Below, piece after piece: positions 35,511 through 45,399 of a DNA stretch of 64,000 nucleotides; position 1 is the stretch's first letter, and each line of letters starts with the position of its first letter. The notes beneath the pieces were generated by a model. It was given only the letters and a program-made list of their open reading frames with translations, was not told the origin of the DNA and ran no database searches. Made by a program: the position numbers and the translations under genes. The stretch is from Mytilus trossulus (lineage: Eukaryota; Mollusca; Bivalvia; Mytilida; Mytilidae): the NCBI RefSeq assembly GCF_036588685.1, contig NC_086374.1:18716886-18780885 (forward strand), given 5' to 3'.

Positions 35511-38012
35511 TTAAGTCCGATGCAAAGACCCTATCAGTGGATCAATGTTAAAGCCAAAATATGCAATCTTTAATGACCTGACAACAGTATCGTAACTATA
35601 TCCCCTTTTAATAAGTCTATTTAAAGGTTTTGTTAGTTTCTGAGGAGAAAACTGACATTTTTGTGCTTTATAAAGAATATTTCCATAAAAAAATGGATGT
35701 GAAATACCTGAACGCATAAGATGTCTGCATGTTGAGTTATATTTACGAATTATTTCCTTATACCGGTGATAAAATTTAGTAAATGTTTTGACCAGTTTGT
35801 GATATCGAAAACCCTGGTGTAATAATTTTTCAGTTATACATAAATTTCTCTCGCTAAAATCTAATACGTTGTTACATACACGAGCGAATCGTACAAGTTG
35901 AGAAATATAAACACCATAAGATGGTGACAAGGGAACGTCACCATCTAAAAATGGATAATTAACAATAGGAAATGAAAAATCATCTCTTTTATCATAAATT
36001 TTTGTATTAAGCTTCCCGTTTATGATATAGATATCAAGATCGAGGAAAGGGCAGTGGTCATTGTTATCATTAGCTTTATTGAAAGTAAGTTCTACATGAT
36101 AAATTTCTTTAGTATACATACTGAAGTCGTCATTATTGAGAGCCAATATATCATCCAAATATCTAAAAGTATTGTTAAAGTTTTGTATCAAATGTTGTTT
36201 TGATGGGTCTTTGCTAATTTTAGTCATAAATTGTAACTCATAACAATACAAAAACAGGTCCGCAATAAGTGGTGCACAGTTAGTCCCCATTGGAATTCCA
36301 ATAACTTGACGATATACGGAATCTCCAAAGCGAACAAACATGTTATCAAGTAAAAATTCAAGCGCATAAATAGTATCAAAGCATGTCCAATTGACATAGT
36401 TCTTTTGTTTATTGCTACTAAAAAATGATCTAAAAGAGTTTGAACATATGTACTCGCATTCCCACTTTTTAAATGCCCAGTTAATTAGGGATGTGAATTT
36501 TTTCTTAATAAGAATATGAGGCAAAGTGGTATATAGGGTAGAAAAATCAAAACTTTGAACAGATTCAAAATCACCAATATATGCATGCAATTTATCAAGT
36601 ACTTCCAACGAGTTTTTGACACTCCAAAATTAATAAATTCCACTATTTTCAAAGGCCTTATTTGAACAATTTATTATCAGGTTTTTTATTGAACCAAGTG
36701 TACTAGTAAGTAAAACAGACAATTTAGTAGTTGAACAATGGCTAGAAGATGAAATAAATCTTTATTTGTAAGGTTTTTTTTTGTGCAGCTTCGATAGCCA
36801 GTACATAGTTGGGACTTTCATTGTGTTTGGTTCTGCTTGTAAAGAAGTAGCTAAAAGTTTATGTTTGTTACAGATGTCGTTTTCTGAAAATGAAGTCAGT
36901 TGGAATGCTGGTGAATTCGTGATTTCCTTTTGCAGAACCTCTCTATAAAATTTACGTCAAACAATAATGATATTATTAGCAGCTTTATCAGCCGGGACAA
37001 AAACAAATTCCTTGACTAGTTCTGTTAGTTTATTTTTGATACGCGAATTAGGGTTTTTATAGTTTTTGTTAAGAGTAAAATGTTCTTTAAAATGTTGTAT
37101 TCGAATATCAACTATCTTCATTACTGAATTAAAAAAAGAGTCCAAAGATTTTTTGTCAGATTTTTCCCGTTTTACCCATTTCAAACAGTAGGCACGGAGT
37201 GAGTCGTGGATGATATTACGACACTCATTCCAGTTAATAGTTGACGGGGGACGATATTTATGTCCTTTACTGAGGAATGATTTTAACTCTCGGTCGCGAA
37301 CGAGGTTAAGGTCTCCTGTTATAACATGGGAAATTGGGCCATAGGTGTATTCTGAATTACTGCAATTACACGACATAGGTGTATTTTCAGTGATATTTAC
37401 ATCTTTACACAATTGGCTATAATTAAACACATATTTTCGGGTAGATTTCTTGTAAATATAACAAATGAGAGGGAGTTCAGTATTATCAAAATATCCAGGA
37501 ATTTGGTCTTTAACAGAATGGTCGTTAAAAATACCGGCAATATTTACAAAATCAAAACCTTTATTGACATACTTTATTTTAATAAAATGTTTTTTATGAT
37601 CTTCAGGGCGATCAGTTTTTGGAAACAGTTTAGAATAACAATATGCCATTATAATTTGGACAATTTCATACTTAGGACTGTAATATGAAATTGTGTTGCA
37701 ATCCTCTAAAATTTTATTTGATTTATTTATAGGTAAAGAACAAAGCTTGGTTAACAGATAATGTCTGCCGTTGATTTTTGAAATAGAAATTAGGTCCGAA
37801 ATATTTGTATGGTTGGTCCGAAATTTTCTTTGATTGCGATTTTTTCTGCGTCCATGAGAACGATTTTTACGAAAAGTTTTAGAAACTATATAAAAAAATC
37901 GGTTAAAGACTACCTTAGCCGTATTTGGCACAACTTTTTGGAATTTTGGATCCTCAATGCTCTTCAACTTTGCACTTCTTTGGCTTTGTAAATATTTTGA
38001 TATGAGCGTCAC
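35511..38012 (-). pseudogene. PLE reverse transcriptase, three in-frame stops
   Basis: A single frame of 834 codons (stop included) counted from 38012, a GTG that only marks the frame's open edge. The upstream part (36960-38012) ends with FVPADKAANNIIIV, a PLE hallmark at the start of the RT domain. The downstream part (35514-36608) holds SFDFSTLYTTLPH, GIPMGTNCAPLIADLFLYCY (a QG-type box), YLDDILAL (the catalytic YxDD) and CPFLDLD. In-frame stops fall at 36957-36959 (TGA), 36762-36764 (TAA) and 36630-36632 (TAA), with no frameshift. The protein would reverse transcribe its own RNA. I see no GIY-YIG nuclease domain after the RT, so it is either lost or this type lacks it. Low decay suggests a fairly recent copy. 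Confidence 0.85.
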
Positions 38013-38049
38013 TGATGAGTCTTATGTAGACGAAACGTGCGTCTGTTGT
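38006..38049 (+). ncRNA. hammerhead ribozyme-like motif, family A
   Basis: Type I layout on the + strand: stem I strand GCGTCA, box CTGATGA, stem II GTCT/AGAC with loop TATGT, GAA, stem III ACG/CGT with a 2-nt loop, cleavage base C38043, then TGTTGT as the stem I partner. All core bases are present. Stem I is weakened in this copy (one T-T mismatch and two G-T wobbles). Hammerheads are known in Penelope-like elements. Here the motif lies at the element's 5' edge but on the strand opposite to the RT frame. Confidence 0.75.
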
Positions 38050-38074
38050 ACTAAGTTATAATCCTGGTACCTTT

Positions 38075-38735
38075 GATTACTAACTAAACTCCGAAATTTA
38101 ACTGTTTGTCTCTTTATAGCTTTTTTTTTATTTTGGCCCTAATATTGTCTAAATTATTAGTTATAAGTATCTGAACATTCATGGATTAGTATATCGCCAT
38201 TATATAGTCTTACATGGAACAAGAACTACCGATTAACATAACATTTTAACAATATTATCAATATTGATGTCCAGTTTCTATTGACGATCGTAGTGTAAAA
38301 TGATAAAACTCTAACTGGCTTGGTATCTGCAATATTAAAATAATTTATATAATACAAGTACTCATTTTTTAATCGTTTCTTTATAAACTATATTTGTTGT
38401 TTCAAGAACTTTCATTTTGTTTTATTTAAAAAGAGTAATCGTCTTTAAAAAAAATCAAATGATCGGTTTTATATATTGTACAATGTTTAAACAAAATTTA
38501 AAAAGGTATTCGTTCGATAATGTGCACTTGCGTATTTGTTCTTTAGCGCACGTTTGTGTTTGCCAACAATAATTAATCAATTAACAAATAGAAAATACTT
38601 TGGTAAAGTCTTTAGTCAATTGAACTCAATTTCTATACATTTCAATTGTTCAATAATACCAAAGTTCTTTAAAAGGTATTACTTTCGGCTTGAATAGAAT
38701 GCTTTTTCCTTATTCTATGTTGATATTTTATAAAA
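38075..38735. other. sequence upstream of the membrane microprotein gene
   Basis: Non-coding AT-rich spacer between the PLE and the start codon at 38737. The promoter is expected here, but no element can be assigned. Confidence 0.4.
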
Positions 38736-38736
38736 G

Positions 38737-38791
38737 ATGTCTAGAATACACTGTATTACTGTTTTCCTTGTGATTTATGCTACTAGTGCAG
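38737..38791 (+). CDS. membrane microprotein exon 1
   Basis: ATG at 38737. Encodes an 18-residue signal peptide plus one base before the donor GTATGTT. Confidence 0.6.
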
Positions 38792-41700
38792 GTATGTTAA
38801 ACTAATAATTGCAATAAAAATTTTAACTAATCACAGATACAGTACCATGATATAAAATGTGTACGCCAGACTCGAGTTTCGCCTTAAAAGACTCGTGATG
38901 ATCTTATCAAAAAAGTTAAAACGACTAAAATAAGTAAAAAATTGAAGAAAATTGCGGATTCGAAATTCCGAACGATCATGAGGGAGAAATTTCGGTATTT
39001 TGAAATGTTCAAAGTGTAATAAACATTTCATTTATTATTATATCCTACCGTAGTCTAAGATCGTTCATTTTGTCAGTTCGTTAGGTATTTGTGTTTGAAC
39101 TTAACACACGGGGAAACTCCGCATTGATGTCACTACGGTACTTCTGGCGTAGAAAAACAATGCAAAATACGTTTTTTCTGCACTTTTGAATAAAAAAACA
39201 TTTCTAAAGGTAAGTTTTCATTGTTGTTCTCAATTATTGCCAAAAAATGCCAATTTTCTAATGCCCGTTTCAATCCCAACTTCCGAATATTTAAAATCAT
39301 TCTAGAACTTCACAAAATCCCATTTCCGGCCTCCATTTCATTGTGTACATTCCATTCAGCGTCATCAATCTTGTGGCATTATAGGTCAAGCAAATCGTAT
39401 TTTTAGGAATTCAAAAATGACATGCTCCTTACCTCTTTCTCGATTTTCCCGCGAAAAAAGCCCAACCAAAATGAAAGGAAAATTATATGAAAAAACGATG
39501 TCCATGCCATAATTTTGAACAGGCATATAGAGTTGGTTAATAAGAAACAATTTAAATTTATTTTTCATAGAATTTTCTTTTTATTCATTATAAAAAGATC
39601 GATATTCTGACCATCATGACTGTAGGTAAATGTTCATACAAAATTCCCTTGATGTCAAAAGGGATGGCAAAAAAGGAGTTTTCCTGTTGAATAAAACCCA
39701 GAACTATTGCAAACTATTTTGAAGCAATATCTCAGAAAGAAATAACGTAATTGCCGTAGACTGAAAAATCCCCTAATTGACAGTAGAGCAATTTGATTGG
39801 ATATAACGAATTGACATCACGTGATTTTGACGCCATTGAAATTTTAATGTAAACAAACAAGGTCAGAAGGTTCCGTATGGGACATCATCGTATATTTAGT
39901 TACTGACAAACAATTACGAGTTATCAAGCTTGCCAATGCATGGTTATAAAAAATTAAAGCTAAGTCTACAGAAAAAATAAGAAAAAAATAGCCTTAGTAT
40001 AACGACTTATCATTACACCTGGATAACCATATCAATGATCATTCATGTCAACACAGCAGTGTTAACTACTGGGCATATGATACCTTCGGATCGAAAGGAA
40101 ATCTCCATCAGCAATGGTTTCAAACCAGTGGTTGTAAATAAACACACCATAAAAATCATGATTAAAAGTGGGTCCGATCTTTAAAAGTCTCATCAATGAC
40201 GCTCGAGACGAAAAGGTGAAATGCCTATATAAAGTTCGAGTTTCGAAAGTTTTTGCGAAATACATATAACATAATCAATTCCTGTAGTTTAGTAATTTGA
40301 AAATTGAAAATTTTATAAACACTTGTTTCTCTAATTTGGACTATATGCATTATAATTCATGACAACACAGGCGTATTGGTTCCTGCATGGGCTGGTCATA
40401 CCCTCCGAGGAGGAAACATCTACTGTCAGTGGCATAGTATACATCCACAGGTTATTCTACATCGGCATTTCGCTATAATAATAATAATAATAGTGATTAT
40501 AATAACAATATATCAATAATAACAATAATTATTTATTAACAATTTGCACACGCACACACGATTAGTATAAAAACACAATTTTGAAACGTCATATTATACA
40601 ATACAATTTATTGCAGCTTCAATTTCGACGTCGGCGCCTGAAAGAGTAAGTTAACGTTTAGACTATACATTATATATCGGTGCTTTGCTTTTGCGCCAAA
40701 AAAATCTTTCATTTGCACCACAAACCATATTTCATTTGCGCCAATACTGAAACCTTTCATTTGCTCCAATATTACAGGTAAATACAGGTAAATAGTATGC
40801 AAAACCCTATTTTCAGAAAAGGCTTTTAATTATAAAGGCAGTTTTTTGTTTGCATAATTAAAACATATTCCTCAGAAATCAGTCATCATAAAACCATATA
40901 CGAGTTATGTTAAAAAACTTTATTAAGACACAATTCTGTTTTAAATCAAAGTGATCATAAAACCTAAAAGAAAGCACTATACACTGGAATTAAATAATGA
41001 GACAGTTTTAAGCACTATACTCGATCTATATATACACTATAGTAAAGATATCAGTCTGTTCTGTCACAAACTTTATAAACGACGGTCCTAATGTATTAAT
41101 GTCTATAAACCACTATTATGTGCATACCATATTTGCTCAAAAAGATAGTTCTTTTTTTTTTGCTCCCATCGTCGACCTGCTGTCCATTTCAATTGTTATT
41201 CTGGATTCCAAATACTTTTTTGTACACCTAAACGACTTTTTACCATTTTCAGAACATATGATAACCTTTATGAGTGATCATCACAAATACAGACTTATTT
41301 CCTCTGTTTGTTTCTAAATTGACAATGTCTATCTTCATAGCTCAAACATGTGAACACTTACACATCATTCAGTTTAAACCTTTGTAACTCTCAGTATTGT
41401 ATCAGAAAAAAGTATATATTCACTCAATTATCTAGGGAGATTACTGTAGAGAAAATACTTTTAGAGCAATGAATATCTAACTTTTACGTTTTATATTACC
41501 TGTTTTACCTGTAAAATAGCGCAACGAAGTTTTAATATTATGGTGCAAATGAAATATAACCTTGTGGCGCAAATGAAAGATTGGATTTTTTAAAAATTGG
41601 CGCAAATGCAATGCGCCCATTATAAATACATTAGATGAATACAAAATAGTTTTTATAACGATGTTTATAAAATATGGACATGTGAGATGATTGTCAATAA

Positions 41701-42730
41701 GACAACTATCCATCAGAGACCAAATGTCATCGAAGTTTACTACTATAGGTTATCGCTTGGCCTTCAACATTGACCATAACTCATATTCTTGACAACCAAA
41801 ATACAAGGCACCGAAATGACAAATGATAATAAATCAAACACAAAAACTAACTGATCTATGTACAAAACAATACAAAAATATTGGTAAACAACAACAAAAA
41901 CAACCATTGAACTACAAGCTTTTGACTTCGAAAAGATCAGAATAATGCAATGCACCGAAATGAAAATAAAATGCAAATCAATTCAAACAAAAAAAATCAA
42001 CAGTCTGATTTTAGTTCAAAACAATCAATGATTATCCCTTTGGTATCTTTCGCTTCTTTTTTCTACTTTTCATCTATCAAAGATATTCAATATCAGCGTC
42101 AAAGACCTGACTACATAGTTGGTGATATTTTCAGGACAAAAAGTTCACCAAACAGTGACATTGGCACATCGGCTGTAATATCTTCATCAAATATACTAGG
42201 CTTATAAGTTGGCACACCAAGGATTAAATCGATTACGGAGTTTAAGAGCATTAAAACCCGATTTCTTTTCGAAAAAAAACCCCAAAAAACTGTTCATTTA
42301 TAGTAAAATTCGATTAGTCGTAATAAATATAGTAACGCGCGCGTACAGTTCATTTCAACAACACAGTACGTAATTACATTTCTCGTACAAAGCTCATTTG
42401 TTGATAAACATATCCTTGACATCAAACCCTCTTTCGTGGCCATTTTAAACCAAAAGTTCATTGATTTTGGTACATTAAATAATTGATAATATTTCGTTGC
42501 AGAAGTTTGAAGGAACTATATTTGTATCCAGTGCCTCAATAGGAATTTTAATCGGACTACTTTCTGTAACAAGTGTAATTATCCTTTTTTGCGTAGTATG
42601 TCGGCTATGTAACGGATCGGCTAGAGAAAAGGAACAAGTGAAAGAACTGTTTAAACCTGTACCAGAATGTAATGTTAAAGTCAAGGAACCAAAACTGATA
42701 AAGTGGGAGAAGCCTGAATACACCCCATGA
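38737..42730 (+). CDS. small single-pass membrane protein, 103 aa (3 exons)
   Basis: Unrecognised family. Exons are 38737-38791, 40617-40645 and 42503-42730. GT/AG boundaries give phase 1 then phase 0 joins, and the frame runs through to TGA at 42728. Residues 1-18 are a signal peptide (core CITVFLVIYATSA). A roughly 20-residue extracellular stub with SISTSAPER follows. A membrane span lies at about residues 36-59 (IGILIGLLSVTSVIILFCVV) with juxtamembrane cysteines (CRLCNG). A roughly 45-residue lysine- and glutamate-rich cytoplasmic tail ends in KWEKPEYTP. I infer type I orientation. The layout is like small regulators of channels or receptors, but no family motif (for example PFxYD of FXYD proteins) is seen. 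AATAAA at 43007 fits its polyadenylation. A further exon in the first intron cannot be excluded. Confidence 0.65.
38800..40005. other. intron 1 of the microprotein gene, nothing recognised
   Basis: No repeat shared with the rest of the window and no convincing exon is seen in this part. Confidence 0.4.
40005..40150 (+). repeat. dispersed repeat family 4
   Basis: ATATCAATGATCATTCATGT, TTAACTACTGGGCATATGAT, then a CCTTCGGATCGAAAGGAAAT block and AACCAGTGGTTGTAAATAAA. A second diverged copy is at 40330-40445. Confidence 0.6.
40330..40445 (+). repeat. dispersed repeat family 4 (diverged)
   Basis: TATAATTCATGACAACACAG, GGGCTGGTCATACCCTCCGA, GGAGGAAACATC and CTGTCAGTGGCATAG align with the copy at 40005. 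Confidence 0.55.
40466..40535. repeat. ATA/AAT microsatellite
   Basis: Short imperfect run of ATA and ATAACA units. Confidence 0.8.
40617..40645 (+). CDS. membrane microprotein exon 2 (29 bp)
   Basis: A micro-exon after the acceptor AATTTATTGCAG and before the donor GTAAGTTA. It adds the serine- and threonine-rich stub and keeps the frame open into exon 3. Confidence 0.5.
40675..41625. mobile_element. foldback DNA element with GCGCC/CATTTG sub-repeats
   Basis: The left end GCTTTTGCGCCAAAAAAATC is followed by repeated TTTCATTTGCGCC or TTTCATTTGCACC. The right end carries the complements (GGTGCAAATGAAATATAACC, GGCGCAAATGAAAGATTGG, GGCGCAAATGCAATGCGCCC). The arms are about 100-120 bp with an 0.7-kb AT-rich middle and no transposase frame. 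It sits in intron 2 of the membrane microprotein gene, 30 bp after the micro-exon. Confidence 0.8.
41677..41990 (+). repeat. dispersed repeat family 1
   Basis: ACATGTGAGATGATTGTCAA, ACAACTATCCATCAGAGACC, GCTTGGCCTTCAACATTGAC and a distal AACAACCATTGAACTACAAG block. Diverged from the 18112 copy. Confidence 0.65.
42111..42251 (-). CDS. possible small coding fragment, 46 aa
   Basis: Unrecognised. It starts with ATG at 42251 and ends with TAG at 42111. It reads MLLNSVIDLILGVPTYKPSI, then a strongly acidic FDEDITADVP stretch and SLFGELFVLKISPTM. The composition looks protein-like, with a VPTYKPSIFDEDITADVP block that resembles a cytoplasmic tail or terminal exon. It lies antisense inside intron 2 of the membrane microprotein gene, next to family 1 repeat sequence. 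It may be a fragment of a gene carried by a mobile element. No acceptor is clear. Confidence 0.25.
   Translation of the reverse strand: MLLNSVIDLILGVPTYKPSIFDEDITADVPMSLFGELFVLKISPTM
42503..42730 (+). CDS. membrane microprotein exon 3 (TM and tail)
   Basis: Begins after TATTTCGTTGCAG and reads KFEGTIFVSSASIG, then the hydrophobic span and the basic tail, to TGA. It is the best-supported exon of this gene. Confidence 0.7.
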   Translation, partial: KFEGTIFVSSASIGILIGLLSVTSVIILFCVVCRLCNGSAREKEQVKELFKPVPECNVKVKEPKLIKWEKPEYTP

Positions 42731-43006
42731 TTCGTATAAAACATAATGCTTTGAATACTGTTGTGCATTAGTATGCGATTTATACATTACTGACTTTTTT
42801 TTGCAATATTTCAGTATTTTTATGTAGCTGTAACTGCTCCAGTTTTGAAGTGCACAGGTTGATAGACTAGTATGAAAATTTGTACATGTCTTAAAGTTGA
42901 TAATATTTTTTCATAATTGTATTTAGTTAAATTTAATATGTTTTTTTTCTGTTCTTTCCAGTTCTAACTGCTTTCAACTTTTGAATTAGTTTGAAAAGAC
43001 CAATGC

Positions 43007-43012
43007 AATAAA
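43007..43012 (+). promoter_or_regulatory. polyadenylation signal AATAAA
   Basis: Canonical hexamer 277 bp after the stop of the membrane microprotein, in an AT-rich 3' region. Confidence 0.45.
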
Positions 43013-43239
43013 AAATATATAATTTATATGACTTTTTAATTAATCATTGGAGAATACATATAATATACTTTAACAATTAAGATATCAATGAATTCTTTTT
43101 TGTAATATTTTCTCACTCTTAAATTAATGTAATTGTGGACAAATGTGTGCTTGGAGAATATACAAACAACTTGGTTGCACTTATTCTGACAAGCAAAAAA
43201 ATATAAGAGATTATATTTATTATGTAGGTTCTATTCTAA

Positions 43240-43435
43240 AAAGAAAATCCATAAAAGTAATGAACTCCGAGGAAAATTTAAAGAGGAAAGTCTCTAATCA
43301 AATGGCGAAATCAAATGCTCGAACTCATTAAACGAATGGATAAGAAATGTCATATTCCTCACTTGGTACAGGCATTTTTTATGGAGAAAATGGTGAATTA
43401 AACCTGTTTGTATAGCTAGCGAAACCTCGAACTTG
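43240..43435 (+). repeat. dispersed repeat family 2
   Basis: GAAAGTCTCTAATCAAATGG, AAACGAATGGATAAGAAATG, CATATTCCTCACTTGGTACA and GAGAAAATGGTGAATTAAAC. Confidence 0.75.
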
Positions 43436-43739
43436 TATATGTATATATACCTCCTTAATTCTTTTTACCTTCCGACAGGACTCTTATGTCCCAAGATTAA
43501 TGAGACAGAGACAACGTATTAAGTTTACACATACATAATAAGCACTGTATTGTCCTCACAAGTCATAATATCTCATTATGTAAAAGAGAAGGACGCACAT
43601 CTTTCTGCAGAAAAGAAATATTTCATATTTTCATTTTCATTTTACTCTCTTCCCATGTGAAATTAAATACCGCTCATTTAAAAAAAAAAGTCTTTTGTAT
43701 GGTTTAACCTGAAACGGTTGATGACGAATAATAAATAAA

Positions 43740-43860
43740 GGTAACAGTAGTAAATGATCTGTACCAAGTCAGGAATATGGCAGTTGTTATAAAAAAAAGT
43801 TCGTTTCTATGTGCGTTGGCGTTTGTTTTTGTTGCATTTCGGTGTTCCTGATGTTCCTTT
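43740..43860 (+). repeat. dispersed repeat family 3 (partial)
   Basis: TGTACCAAGTCAGGAATATG, GCAGTTGTTAT and GTTCGTTTCTATGTGCGTTG, matching the start of the copies at 44600 and 48890. Confidence 0.7.
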
Positions 43861-43924
43861 GAATTACTCTTATACTACTTTCTCTTATAAACAGATTTAT
43901 TTATAGTGGATTGACCAACAGGTA

Positions 43925-44236
43925 TTGCAGCTTATATTTATCCCTTTCCACTTTGCCGTTGCGAGTGCTGCCTTGTTGCGGCGTTAGCGTACTCTTTTTC
44001 GAAATCTACAAGGGTGTCCTTAACGTGTAAGATATATGACTCACTCTTAACCAGGGTCAGCCATTTATCGTCCCTTTCCGACGGACTATCATAGTTTCCT
44101 CAAGACCATACTCGCAAATGGTGTCAAGGAAGAGCCGAAAATTCAGTAACTGAAATTTTCATCCAGAAATCGGAATCGAACCAGGAAACTTTGTGTTAGT
44201 AGTCCGATGCACTAACCACTACACAACGGCTCTCAG
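43925..44236 (-). mobile_element. tRNA-derived SINE
   Basis: On the minus strand the head reads GAGAGCCGTTGTGTAGTGG then TTAGTGCATCGGACTACTAA (A-box-like) and CCTGGTTCGATTCCGATTTC (B-box-like), spaced as in a tRNA gene. It does not fold to a full tRNA and continues into about 230 bp of unrelated body (GGGACGATAAATGGCTGACC, TACACGTTAAGGACACCC, AACAAGGCAGCACTCGC). That head and body layout is what a tRNA-derived SINE shows. The conserved-looking body may belong to a known SINE superfamily domain, which I cannot confirm. Confidence 0.8.
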
Positions 44237-44239
44237 ATA

Positions 44240-44465
44240 GGCGATGTGTTTCCCTCGGTTTTGGTTGTTAACCCGTATTTGTTTTCTCTCAATCGATTTA
44301 TGACTTTTGAACACCGGTATACTAATGTTGTCTTTATTTATATACCGCTGTTCAATAGTCACAAATCAATTACGCTAAAACAAATCCGAGTCACAAACCA
44401 AAACCGAGGGGAACACATAACTCTAAGAGACAAACAACGGAACCAAAGAAACATTAAGTATTTAT
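44240..44465. repeat. family 3 repeat pieces in opposite orientation
   Basis: GTGTTTCCCTCGGTTTTGGT to TGTTGTCTTTATTTATA, followed at once by ACAAATCCGAGTCACAAACC and GAGGGGAACACATAA, the reversed block. Together they form a head-to-head inverted pair. Confidence 0.7.
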
Positions 44466-44554
44466 TAAGTCAAAATTGATGATTGATTCAAAATAAATTG
44501 AGCTACAAGTATTTCAGTTGTAAATCGCCATAAAAGCGCGAAATTTGGCTAGCC

Positions 44555-45395
44555 AAAAAACCAGGTTCAACCCCCAATGTTTTCTTAAAATGTCCTGTAC
44601 TAAGTCAGGAAAATGGCCATTGTTATCTTATATAGTTCGTTTCTGTGTGTGTTACATTTAAACGTTGTGTTTCCGTTCTGTCGTTTGTTTTCTCTTATTT
44701 TTGAGTGTGATTTCACATTACTATCAGACATGTCACGGTACTTATATTTCACATGGCAATAAAAGAGGGAGGTTTGGCATGCCACAAAACCAGGTTCGAC
44801 CCACCATTATTTCCTTTAAAAATGTCCTGTACCAAGTCAGGAATATGGCCATTGTTATATTATAGTTCGTTTTTGTGTGTGTTACATTTTAACGTTGTGT
44901 TTCCGTTGTGTCGTTTGTTTACTCTTATTTTTGAGTGAGAATTCAAATTACTATAAGACGTGTACTTATCTATCCCAAATTCATGTGTTTGGTTTTGATG
45001 TTATATTTGTTACTCTCATAAGTTTTTGTCTTATGCTTAGTCCGTTTCTGTGTGTGTTTCATTTTGGTGTTGTGTCGTTGTTCTCCTCTTAAAATTAATG
45101 CGTTTCCCTCGATTTTAGTTTGTTATCCAGATTTTGTTTTTAATTTGTTCATGGATTATGAGTTTTGAACAGCGATATACTACTGTTGCCTTTATTTATC
45201 TTATAGTTAGTTTCTGTGTGTGTTGCATTGTCGTTTGTTTTTGATGTACTCCAGTGGTTCTGTTGTTTCGTTATTTTCCTCTTAAAGTTGTTGTCTTTCT
45301 CTCGGTTTTCGTTCGTAACCCGGATTTGTTTTCTCTCAATCAATTCATGACTTTCGAACAGCGGGAAACTACTGTAACCTTTATTTATAGTAAAA
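44555..45395 (+). repeat. family 3 repeats, three copies in tandem
   Basis: Successive copies start at AACCAGGTTCAACCCC (44560), AACCAGGTTCGACCC (44788) and, 5'-truncated, near 45040 and 45210. They share TGTCCTGTACCAAGTCAGGA, TTCCCTCG.TTTTAGTTTG-like and AACAGCGATATACTACTGTT blocks. All frames here are repeat-derived. Confidence 0.8.
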
Positions 45396-45399
45396 AAAA

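Larger units (their letters stand above)
34866..38075 (-). mobile_element. Penelope-like retroelement, nearly full length
   Basis: Reads 5' to 3' on the minus strand. It has a hammerhead-bearing edge near 38006-38050, one long reverse transcriptase frame from about 37995 to 35511, and a roughly 600-bp 3' region of dispersed blocks to 34866. A second short 3' end (34585-34740) lies beyond. I cannot find exact target duplications. PLEs often have tandem terminal copies, which may explain the doubled 3' end. Confidence 0.75.

Noticed and set aside
37413..37991. Plus-strand open frames in the PLE
   Set aside because: They are shadows of the minus-strand reverse transcriptase frame.
40030..40110. 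Hammerhead in family 4 repeats (TGATAC...CGAAAGGAAA)
   Set aside because: The invariant CUGANGA box is not present in any of the four copies here. A hairpin exists, but not the ribozyme core.
44140..44236. Functional tRNA gene
   Set aside because: A- and B-box-like blocks are present, but no complete cloverleaf with matched acceptor ends is visible, and the sequence continues into a SINE body.
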